Source of the DNA: Monocercomonoides exilis
Taxonomy: Eukaryota > Preaxostyla > Oxymonadida > Polymastigidae
Reading direction: 5' to 3'
Length of the DNA stretch: 64,000 bases
Assembly (NCBI GenBank): GCA_001643675.2
Contig: LSRY02000011.1
Location: 744,001 to 808,000, forward strand
Position numbers and translations under genes: made by a program. Positions 23,301 to 35,300 of this stretch are shown in pieces. Every line of letters begins with the position of its first letter. Position 1 is the stretch's first letter. The notes below the pieces were generated by a model, which was given only the letters and a program-made list of their open reading frames with translations, had not been told where the DNA came from and searched no databases.

Positions 23301-26300
23301 TTTGTGGTGAAAGCAAAGCATCCATTTCAATGCCCGACAGCCCCTTTCCCTCAGCGTTTGCCATCCGCAGCGACAAGAACAGCATCACTGTGATGTAATC
23401 CGATGGAGAAGTGTCTTTTTCCTGGTGTGTCTTCACCATATATGCAACAACACACTCAACAATTTGTGTTCTCTCGTGCTTCGTCATGCCAATTGGAGAA
23501 GTCTCACTGTTGTGATATTGAAGCAGCTTCATCAGAATCCTCCGCTCAAACAGAGACAGGTCTGCAAGCTCTTTTTGCTCGCTACTTTGCTTTGGCTCTT
23601 GCTCTGTGCCTGACGTACCTTGTTTGCTTCGAGTCATACTTCGACTTCTATTCCTGCTCTTACTCTGGCTCTGGCTCTGGCTCTGGTTTTGATTCTGATC
23701 ATGTTCCATTCGCTCAAGTTGTTCTTTTTCTTCTTGTCCCTGTTCTTGTTCTTGTTCTTGTCCCTGCTCTTTCTGCTGTTCCTTCTCTTGTCCAACTTCT
23801 TGCTCTTTTCCTTCTTCTTGCCCTTGTTCTTTTCCTTGCTCTGACTGCTGGTCGCTTATATCGTCGCTGTGAAGCTGATGCTGCTGCGACTGCTGGAGTA
23901 GAGAAGGCGACGACAGCTGCACGATGTTCTGGATGAGGTGCGGGCGCCGGATGAGTGAGGAGGATGAGGCAGCAGACAGATGAGAGAGAGAAGGAGGATG
24001 AAGAGATGACAGAAACGGTGTGGAAGATGAGTCACGCAGAGCAACAGTGGCTGAAGAGGAGTCGACAGATGTTGTGAGAGACGGGGAGTGGGAGAGAACG
24101 TCTATGGCAGACGCACCACTTGGAGATGCGTTTGGAGACTCGGCAGCTGCAGCTGCAGCAGCAGAAGAAGAGGAAGAGGAAGAAGAAGAAGATGATGATG
24201 ATGACGATGAAGGTGTTGCAATTACTGGGGAAGATGACGGAGTTGAGGAGGATGGGGAAGATGATGAAGAGGATGAAGAAGAAGATGGCTGCGAAGGAGA
24301 AGAAGAAGGCGATGATGAAGGAAGAGAATTCTGAAGACGAGGCGAAGGGAACGGCGAGAGTGTTGCAAGGGCAGATGATGTGTCTGAATCGTTTGTGCTG
24401 TTCAGAAGGATGAGCTCTGTCATCTTGCTCATCACATCCACCACGTGATGGAATTTTTCGTTTGCCCACATGACTGGCGAGTTCTTGTTGAACGGCTTGC
24501 CCACTGTGCGGATCATGGAGAACGAGAACATACTGAGCAGGTTGCAGAATGGGCGGATGTGGTTGTACTCCCAGCTGAAGCAGAACTCCAGCCACTGCAG
24601 CGCCGATCGAGATGCCAGCTCTTTCTCCTGCCACATGTCCACATCCTTCTTCACCGCCTCGCATTGCGACGCAAAGATCTCTTCCTCTTCTTCAGAGTGC
24701 GCCATGAACAGGGATATGAGTGTGCATGCATTGGGCGTGATGCTCTTGAACTCCTTCGACAGCTCGGCCTCTGCACTTTCTGTGGTTGACGACACTTCAT
24801 CGTCGTCCTCCTCAAACGCTGAAGACCTGTCTGTAAACAAGAAAGGCGTTGAGGCAGAGTCATCAATGGAGATAGCGCAGTCAAGCGGTGATACAGGCGA
24901 TGTAGGTGAAGAGAGAGCAGTCGTTGGCGATCCAATAGAAATAACAGACACAGCAGACCCGCTGTTCCCAGCAGACTCGCCTGTTACTTGTCTGTTCTGA
25001 TTGCTCTGGCTGCTGTGATTGCTGTGGCTGCTGAGGCTTCTGTAGCGCAGGCTGTGCATCGAGTTGTGCTGGTGCAGCTTCTTCGCACCGAACTCGGCCA
25101 AAGGATCAAGTGCCTGCGGAGACACAGGGATGAACTTTGGGCTTGTTGGAGAAAGACTCAAAGAGAAAGTGTTGTTCTGAATGGGCAGAGAAGCTAAATT
25201 GCCGGTGGAAGAGTCAGTTTTCTGTGTGGAGTCGATGCTGATGTCGAAGAGAGAGGCGTCCTTGGAAGAGGAAATAGACATGTTTGAGGAGCAGATTGAC
25301 GAAGACTCGTTTTGGTGGAGGATGGAGTTGATGGATGTGGCGGAGTGTGGAGGTGTCAAGGGAACAGAGTTGCTGATAACTAAGAGAGGAACAGAAAACG
25401 AAGAAGATGCGGAGGAAGAGGAGGAAGAGGAGGAGGAAGAAGAAGATGTGGATGAAGCTGAAGAGGAAGAGGACAAAGTCTTTGGGTTCTTAGCAGCATT
25501 GAAATTCAGCCCGTATGCCATTGATAATCTTTTGAAGGCTGGTGTGACTCTTGAAGTAGCAAATGTCAAGCGGAAGTTGGATGAAGGAGTAGCAGAAGCA
25601 GCAATAGTAGAAGCTGTAGAAGAAGAAGAAGAAGAAGAAGATGATGATGATGAAGCAGAAACAGCAGAAACAGCAGAAACAGCATCTGGATTGAGTGCCG
25701 AAAGCGACGGCGACACAATCATCTGCCTAGCCTCTGGTTCTTCCTGCAGAATTGGCGTGGTATTTCCACTGTATTTGGCAATAAGATCCAGATCGAGTGG
25801 CAAATCGCCCTTTTCTGAAGGCAAAGTGAGGATTCGGCTGTCGCGAATGTCAGTCAGCAGCGTCTGGATGAGCCTGGCGCGGCAGACGTTGCGCTGCACC
25901 TCGCTCTGGTAGGCCTCGTTGGTGTCTGGGTAGAGCGTGGCGATGGTTGTTCCGAAAAGATCAGGGGCTGTGTCTGTGCGGAGATGGTGCGACACAACAG
26001 AGCCGATGGCAGGCGACAGCGCCCAGCGGAAGAGCTGCTCGGAGGGGGCGATGATGACTGGGGTGCACAAAAGAGACCAGCCGTTGTTGAATGTGGCACC
26101 TGCGCCCATTCCCGCGACGAGGATGAGATCAACATCGCCTGGAAGATACATCGCCGGGTGGAATTTTGGCTGCAGCGGGTCGAATATGCCGTCTTCGGGG
26201 ATGATCAGCTCGAAGGGCATGGAATCGACAGTGCAGTTGTCCATCGTGTTGGTCTCGTAGAGGATGCTCATCGACTTCCGCTGGGACTGCATGCTGAAGG

Positions 26301-29300
26301 GGATCTTGTTCTGGCAGTACCTTGCAAAGAAGATGAAGAACCGCATGTCTGTTGTGGTGTCGTTGATGTCGGTGAGGATGATGCACTTCCTCATCGAACT
26401 GTGCGTGCCGAAATTCGGATTGACAAATGGAGATGAAGATGAGGAAGATGAGGAAGAAGAAGAAGAAGAGGAGGAGGAAGAAGAGGAAGAGGAAGAGGAA
26501 GAGGAAGAGGAAGAGGAAGAGGAAGAGGAAGAGGAAGAGGAAGAGGAAGAGGAAGAGGAAGAGGAAGAGGAAGAGGAAGAGGAAGAGGAAGATGATGATG
26601 AAGTTGCTGTAGACGAGAAGGAAGACATCAAATTTGAAGAAGAAATACGGAAACCCTCGCTGCTGCGGCTGGGCTTCAGAGCAATCATCGACAGCGCATG
26701 CAAAAGCAGGCCATAAGCATTCGGGTTCTTCATCGAAATCACAAATGGCGAGTTCTGCGGATCTTCTATGCCATACAGCCAGAAGATGGAGTTGATTCTG
26801 TCTGCTTTGTGCGAAAGGGAAGTTGAGGTGATCACTTCGAACTGGTCGAACAACAGAGGGATGCTGTAATGCAAGGCAAACGATCCAGGAAGAGAAGTCG
26901 GGAAGAATTTCTTCATTCCGCTGATCTGCGCAAGATAGTCAAAACGCAGCGGGGCGAAGAAGAAGCCAGAGGCAAAGAGGATGTATGTGAACATGTTGGT
27001 GATCAGCTTGCGGCTGGTGGAGAAGGAGCAGCGGGGAGGAGCAGAGGAAGCAGGGTTGCTGAAGGTTGAGTTGAGCATAAAAGCAGAAGAATTAGCGAAG
27101 GGAGAAGAAGGAAGAACAGATCGATCGTCAAACATGGGCTGCGATTGACTGGATGATGTGGGGGAGATGGCGGGTGTTCGTGAGAAGAGAGAAGAAGGAG
27201 GAACTGAAGAGGAAGAGAAAGAAGGAGCAGCAGCTGTTGTTGAAGGCAAAGAGGCAGCAGAAGAGATGGCGTGTGCTGCACCTGGCAGAGTTGAAGCGGA
27301 GACGCCTGACAAGTTCGGATTCGACACGTAAAGTTCCGTTTTGTAGAGAGGAACCCCCTTTCCTTCCTGCAAACGCGCGAAGAGGGAGCGGTATCTGTCA
27401 CCAGATGAGTACTTAGCATTCGATTTGAACGTGTCTTTTGCTTCGGGTATGCTGTCAGCGGGGTTTCTTCTGTGCAAGTTCTTGAGGAGCTCCTGTGTGG
27501 ACGAGGCATACGGCACATCAGCACAGCGCGGGTGATCTTCGCTGACACCATCGGCGAAGAGATACAAATTGGAAGAACACGACTGAAGGAAGAAGTAAGG
27601 CACAGACAGGATGTCCAGGCCGTGGGAGTGGAGGATGCCGCAGTAGGACTTCAGCTTCAGGTTGAGTGGAAGATGGCGCATGGTGCTTAGCGGAGAGGAA
27701 GAAGGAGAGGTAGAGGCAGAGGCAGAGGAGGAAGAGGAGGAAGAAGAAGAACCGAAAGGCGAATGAGCTGCAGAGGGGGATATGGCATTTGCAGGAGATT
27801 GCATCTGCAACGACCCGTTCTGAAACTTCGATGAAGATAAAGATGAATTCATTCTTTTGAGCGGCGGGATGTTCGGAGTGCTTCTCTGGCTGTGTGGGAA
27901 AGCGTGGTTGGAAGGAGTGGGCGAAGAAGAAGGCGTCGGCTGGCGAGAAAGATAGGCACTGGATGAATGCGAGTTTGGCATCATTGAAGAGGAAAAATAA
28001 GGAATAAGCGACAGATGAGACGGTGCTTGTGCTAATTCGGCCTGTGTGGAGGAAGGGGCAGGGCACTGAAGAGAAGTTAAGGAGTTCATTGAAGAGTTGC
28101 GATGGAGAGGGGATATGGGAGGTGAAGGGGAAGCGGTTGTTGAACTGACTGCAGAAGAAGAAGAAGACAAAGATGATGAAGATGACGAATTTCCCAAAGG
28201 ATTCGCACCGAAGCTGATTTCATTGCTGTTAATAGCCTTGGAAAAAGCCGCGTTCATATCAATTTGATTCATCAGTGTTTTGCTCACATCAGCAAACGAG
28301 AACGAAAAACTGTCCATGCCACTTTCCGCCAAGCGGTCAAACGACATCGAAATGAGCGTGTTTATGTTGTTTGCATTTGGCGAGACAGAAATGTGGTTCT
28401 CGTTCAGAATGGGCATCACAAAGTCCTTCATCAGCTTCGTCCGCACAGCCAGCCCGCATTTACATCCAAGCACAAGCTCAACAGAAAGCACGATTGTATC
28501 ACCGATCATCGTCCGCAGTAGGTTCTTCTCCTTTCCGAGCTCCAAATAGAGCGAGTCGATCATCAGAGACAAAGAAAACATCAGATATTCGGATTTAAGC
28601 AGCAGGCTCTTCGCTTTCTGCAGCGCGCCTTCAGACAAGTTCTTGTTCTTTTCAAGCAGTTTTATCTGCTTTTCGCAGATTTCTTTTTCCTTCTCGATTT
28701 CTTTGTTCATCTCCTTCAGCTTCTCCCTCTTCGCCTGCGTCGTCACGATGAATAGCATCAGCTCAAACTGCTTCTTCTCCTCCTCTTCAAACGACGCTGC
28801 ATGCACTGCCGTGAACGATATGTTCAGCAGCCATCGATAAATATGCCTCGCACACGAATATTCTTCTGGAAGCTCATTGAACGCCACACTCGATTTCAGC
28901 CTGTTGAATGTCTCCTTCGCCACCGCCTCAGGCACTCCCATCAAGTCTACGTGCCACAGTCGCTTCAGAATCTCGTTCGAAGGCAGGTTGTGCCCGTTGG
29001 TCGTCCTCATCTCATCGCCCATCACAAAACTGACCACAATGTCAGACAGCTTCCGTCCGGCGGTGCTTCGAGTGATGACAGAGCGGAAGTTCGTGATGGC
29101 AGACGGGCTGAGCAGCATCAGCTCAGACATCGCACTCTTCACGAAGCCCAGCAGAACCAGCTTCTCATCAGTGACATGTTCATTTCCCCGCTTCACAAAC
29201 ACATTGGCCATATCCAATTCTTGGCTAAGTGTGTCGATCTCCATCTTGTTCTTCATGTAAGCTGTCTCGAGTGCAGTCACACGGTTCTTCATGAGCACAA

Positions 29301-32300
29301 CGATATCCTGGTGCTGCAGCAGAATCTGCGTCTGCGAGATGATCTGCCTCAGCTTTTCTATCTGCTGGTGCAGCCGTTCAATGAGTGATATCACAGACTC
29401 GATGTGCGCAATCTGCTTCTGGTGAGATCGCACGCCATAGTACAAATAGCGCGAAAAGTATTCAACCAGCAGCACGAAGTCGATGATTGAAGGCCCATTC
29501 ACGTAGAACGAGCCGATCTGCCTGTCTGTTCCTAAGTGGCCCCAGATCGTGCGGTCCATGTCAGACTTCTGGGAGAGAGAGACAGCAGCTGAGTAGATCT
29601 GGGCGAGGACGAAGTTGATGGTGCGCACGAGGAGAAACTGCGAGCTGGAGGGGGAGAAGAGGGCGGTGGGGAGGTCGTGTGCTGCCTGCTGGGCAAGCGG
29701 CGACTCGGCTGGCGACATTTCTGTGGGCGAGTCGGGATCTTTCCTTTCGGAAATGCCTTCGCCAATCGCACTGGCAATAGATGGATTCTTGGCGAAGGCG
29801 TTTGGAGATGTACCATCCAGACGGGAGCCGGAGGAAGAAGGAGACGTTGGAGTAGTAGAAGAAGTGACAGAGAAAGAAGAGCGGCGTATCAGTTCTCGCT
29901 GGGAGCGTTGGACTTGCTCTGTTCTGAGTGATTTTTCATTGAAGGAATGTTGATACATCAATGGAGGGACGCCTTTTGGAGAAGTAACAGAAGACGGAGA
30001 AACAGGGAAAGAAGCTGAGGAGGAAGGAGGCAGAGGCGTTCTGGCTGAGTCTGGGGGTGCTTCAGCGATTGTGGGAGGATGTGTGAATGACTCTGATATG
30101 AGCGAGGATGCTGATCCGGCCGGGGTGATTGGGGTTGTAGCTGTGGTTATTGTGGATAGAGTAGGGCGATGCATAGGAGTTGACATAGCAGCAATGAAGG
30201 AAGCGGAGGAAGAGGAAGAAGAAGCAGAAGGTGAAGCAGAGGAAGAAGTTGGAGATATATTTGACAAAGTGGTGTGTTTCAGAGCATTCAAAACTGCTTT
30301 GCCAAGCACACTTCCATTGCCGTCGTGCGAGTTCGATTTTTGTAGCGACAGCTGGAAAATGGTGTCTTCGCAGGAGAGAAAAGGCGCGAGTGTGCTCATC
30401 ACATGCCTCGATATGTTCGAAGAGATCTGCGCAAGCGTTGTTTCTGCAGGGAGCATGCTGAAGATGAATGACACCGTGTCCTTCATCGAAGACACCGCAT
30501 AGAGCAGCTTCTCGAAATTGCATTTTTTGGAGTAAAAACAGACCCGAGTGGTCTGAGACACTTTGTCCAGCATCATGTCGATGTCTCTGCCTCTGATGGT
30601 TGGCATGCCCATCTGCGACATGATGAACGCCATGCGCCGCAAGAAGAACGTGAGGAAGCCTTCGTTCGACGTCAGCTGGAAGTTCCGCGCCTCTTCAAAG
30701 GCCAGCGGTTCAAACGTCTGGTCCATGTACACCTGGTTGAGCATGCCCTTCTGGAAGACCATCAGCAGGATGTCGAGCAGATACAGCATGTCTGGAACCA
30801 GCTGGGTGAAGCGCACCACAAAGAAAGCAGAGAGGCCTGTGGGAAGATACGTCGAGTGCGGCGGGCGAATGCCGTTCTTGTCCTGCAAGCGAGTGACCTG
30901 CGGAATGAGTCGGCGACGTTCAGATGCTGCGGAGCGAGAAGAAAAAGCAGAAGAAGCAGAACCATGAGAATGAGCACGAGCATGAGAAGGAGCAGGTGGC
31001 TCAGGCGGAGGTGCGCAATGAGCGTGTGGCACGAACGAGTCGCAAATTGTGGGAGCACCTTCACAAAGCCCGTGTCTGGTGACAAACAAAGCCAGCGTGT
31101 CCAGAAACATCTTGGCAGACTTGAAATTCAAAGGGAACGAGGTGAATGTGAAGTTGACATCGAGAAAACACGCAATAGAGTGGAACATCACGTCCTTGTT
31201 GAGCCCTTCGGTATCAATCACTGCAATTGGGTTAGTCGACTCGACGAATGTCTCGCAGCACTTCATGAACCACATGGCATACTCGGGAGAAGCACACAAA
31301 TTGGACGTGTAGTAGTTGGCAAGTGTAGCAAAAGTGTTGTCGCGCAAGCCATTTGGCAGCAGCCGATCGCTGAAGAACTTGCCGATAGTTTCCAACGACC
31401 CGCTGATGGGGGTCATAATGCGCTTGGATCCAGTTGAGGACATCTCCTGATATGGCTGCTGCTGCGGAGGCGGAGGCTGGTTCTGCATCACAACTTGTTG
31501 CCTTTTGGAGGATGAAGAAGCAGGGAACATGGCAGAGGTGTAAGGCTGCGAAGATGGTTTGATCTGGTTGTGGAGGTGAATAACCTCAAAGAACACTCTT
31601 TCTGTGGTTTGCACTTCATCTGCAAAGAAGGCGATCCAGGCATTGTTGATGATCTTCTTCACGAATTTGCCCAGTCTATGTGTCCTCTGGCAGAGCACAT
31701 ACACTCTTTCGCACTCCCACAGCCACAGCTTGGCGAAGAGGCTTGGGTTCTGCAGGATCGCAGTTGATCCGCTGCAGACACCCTGCAAGACAGATATGTA
31801 CATGTCGATTGTCGGTGGCGACTGCCCGTGCTTCTCATTCGCAAGTGCCAAGTGCACATAGACGGTGGCCGGTAGCACGTTTCCGAAGAACATTCTGTAG
31901 CAGTCTCTCAGCGGATAGTCCTGGATGATCCCCATCCCGGTGTCTGGGCACAAATACAGTGGAGAGTAATCCTTTCCACCGCTGTTCAGTCCGCACGCTG
32001 CTGCGCTTTGGCCACGCTCGAAGGAATCTTCAGGGCAGAACGAGTCGATTGATGACTGCAGCACATTAGAAGCAACCCAGGGGATGTTTCTGTTCCACAT
32101 TACACGCGCAAGCTCAAAGTAGTCTTCGAAACTGGGTTTCGAAAAGCCGAAAATTGTGAAGGAGTTTGACACCGCCACGTTCTGCTCGTACGAAAAGAAG
32201 GAGTCGTCAGAGCATGTGCAGATGACTGGTGGCTGTGATTGGATCTTCCTCTCTGAAAACTCGGGTGTGATTGAGTATCCTTTGGCCACGCTTGACTGAA

Positions 32301-35300
32301 TGGCCTCTGCCACTGCCCCGATGACTCTTCTTCCTTGTCGCTGCTGCTCCACACTCTTGTCGTCAATGAAATGGATCACTTTCGCCTGCAGCGGGCACAC
32401 TGGAACGGTCAGATTCTTGCTTATTTCCTCGAAGGATTTGATGTACTCTTTGAGATGGATGGGATCGCATGACGAAAGCGGGATGTTGTACAACCGAGGC
32501 CAATGCACTTGAGAGTCGCAGCGGCGTGCCCATGACGACGTCTCAGACAGCAGCACTTCAGCGACTTTCGGTAGACAGCAAGCGATTGTCTCAGAAAGAG
32601 AAATACCGTCCAAGTATGAGTCGTCGAGGAGGATAATTGGCCTTCCAGCAAACGCCACAAGCGCAACAGCTGGAAGAATCATAGTGAAAGGCAGATATCT
32701 CGAAAAATATGGGGAAATCTCCTCGCAGTTTGGTAGGAATCCCAGAATGCTGTGAGAAGGCTGGATTTCGTACGTCAGCATCATCTTTTTCTCGATTGAG
32801 TCTGGGAAATAGTCAAAAATCGTTCCCACTTTTCCGAACTCCACGTCTTTCTCGAAGGCTGTCCTAAACCATTCGTCAAAGAGCTGGCTGTTAACTCCTG
32901 TTATGTTCCCTTTCCTTGAGTGGTTGATTTGGTTTGACGAAAAAGACACCTCGTCGGTGCTTTCGTTCAGATGCGTGTCCAACTCCTTCAGTTTCTTCAG
33001 AGGAGAATGGCGAGACACATCCATAAACAGATCTCCTTTTTGCTTTGGATGAGAAGGATAGTCCAACTGGTATCGCTCGTACCACATTGAGAACTGTGGA
33101 ATTGTCTTGTCAGGAGTGATAAAGTTCCCACCAGTTCCCCAAATGACGGCATACACTACAAACAGCTTCAGCACATCCATCTCCAGCCGCGTGCGAATGT
33201 ATCTGTTGTGCAGCTTGATCAGCGAACCAAGGATGGCAGTTGTTGTGTGGATCAGCCCTGTGATGGGAAGGCGCGCAGTCGATGAATGCTCGCATGCAGC
33301 GCCGGAAACTTTGATGAGAGAGATGCACTTCTGGAACGACAGACGCAGCCGCAGCACAGTCGCATCCAGAATCTCCCGCGGGATCTCATCTCCCATCGAC
33401 TTGGCCCATGCATCAAAGAGGTAGTTGGATATGGACAGCGAAGGAAACTGGATGGAGACAGAAAATGGTGATAAGCTGATGGAAGGAGGGATTTGAAGAA
33501 CAGAAGTGCGAACCTCAATAATGAATCTGGAGAGTGGAGGGAAGATAAATCTGTCTTGATCAGAGAAATTGAGTTCAAATGAATTTTCGTAGCCTTTTAT
33601 TGTGCATCCGTAGTATTTTGCGAGTATGGAGTGCAAGTCTTTGAATTGAGATGACTCTGAGATCTGGAACAGGATCCAAATTGGTCTTTCATGCGATGTG
33701 TGAGGGAGCGAAAAGTTGTATACCGATGATATGTCACCATACGCATCAGTGGGTGTGGCTTCCCCGTGTGGTGAAGATGACATCAATCCTTCTTTTTCAG
33801 ACTCCTTCATCGACTGCAGCTGGCTCATCCAAATAATCCCCCGCAGCGTTTCCATCGCCATCTGCATGATTCCATTGTAGTTTCCGTCTCTGTGCAGCAT
33901 CAAGCGCGACGTGTATGTGGTTAAGTTGTGAATTATCGGCGCCCGCTCGTATTTTTCCTCGAACAGGCCCTGCACCATTGAAAGCACAGCGGATTTTCCC
34001 AATCCCGGATAGCCAGTCAAGATTGCATGCCAGTTCGACTCCATCAGATTGAACACTTCCCAGCATTTATTCAGAAACGTCACATCTGGTGTCAGATTCA
34101 GCTTCTCCGCAATCGACTTCATCACAGTGTATGCAGGCCGAAGCACATAAGTATGAGTTGCTTTATCAAATACAACTAAAGTTTCTGCGATAAGAACTTT
34201 GCTTATTTCTGGGAACAAAAATGTGTTTGTCAGTCCAGGCAACAAAAGTCCCTCAGATGTCAAGCCAGATATGCTGGCAGCTGCTCCAATTGTAGGTAGA
34301 GAATGAGGCATTATTTGAGAATTGCGAGGCGCTGGGTATGCCAAATGTGAAACAGTCGATGGAATTGGTGAGAACGAAGCATTTGCGCAGGACGGGAACA
34401 CAGAAAGCAGAAGTGAATGGAGAGATTCAATCAGAGGCGGCAGGCATTTTTTAGACTCGTCAGGCATTGTGCACGATGTGTGAGTGAAATCAATCAGTCC
34501 AAGCGGAACATTTTGGTTGTAGAACTTCTCGATAGCTCTCCAAGTGGCCAGGTAAATCGCGTTCTCTTCAATGGCCTCGTTGAACTTTGAAACCAACGGA
34601 CTGAACGTTGTGGGGTATTTCCATACCAAATGCTGCAGTCTTCTGATATCCCCGTTTTGCTTTGCCAGAGAAGTTGACTGAGACCGCAGATAATAGCTGG
34701 CATTAGAAACGATAGTGCGAAGGAACCGATAGTCAGTCAGCCTTGTTGAAATCATGTCTCTACCATCTTTGAATTCATATCGCATCAGATTTGAAGCGTT
34801 TGTAAAGAATGTGACAAGCTTCTCGTTCAAACTGTCGTAGCAAGTGAAGCCAAACGATGCAAGAACAAATGAAAGGAAGTCGCGAGGCGACATAACTGGG
34901 AATCCAATGGCGCGCAATGCCAAGTCCAATGAATCCTGCACTTGCCCATCATACGGAGTGCTAGATGAGTAAATGCCCATCACACACCATTCCTTCAGGG
35001 GCAGGTTGATTGTTGTTCTCAGCCCTTCCAAGTTGAGCGTTGCTGTGCCGTCAGTTGAGCCTGAGAACTCGTTGCGCCATTTTCTCAGGTCGTTCAGCAG
35101 ATCCACAAGCGAACGTCGAACGATCGGCGACAAAAGCTCAAGACGATCAAAGAGGATCCATCGATAGTCAATCAGCATTGACAGAAGCAGACGTTTCACC
35201 TGGTTGATGCCCACATTGGGAGTGCAATCAAAGATGTACAGGTTTTTACCCAACGAATGTGCCGAATCCAACAGGAACCTGACTGCAAGCTCGTGCTCTC

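Noticed and set aside
25181-25912. Plus-strand Glu-rich frame (243 codons), and many similar plus frames in 18-41 kb
   Set aside because: These are complements of serine tracts in the dynein exon; poly-Glu against poly-Ser is produced by GAA/GAG repeats and has no independent support.
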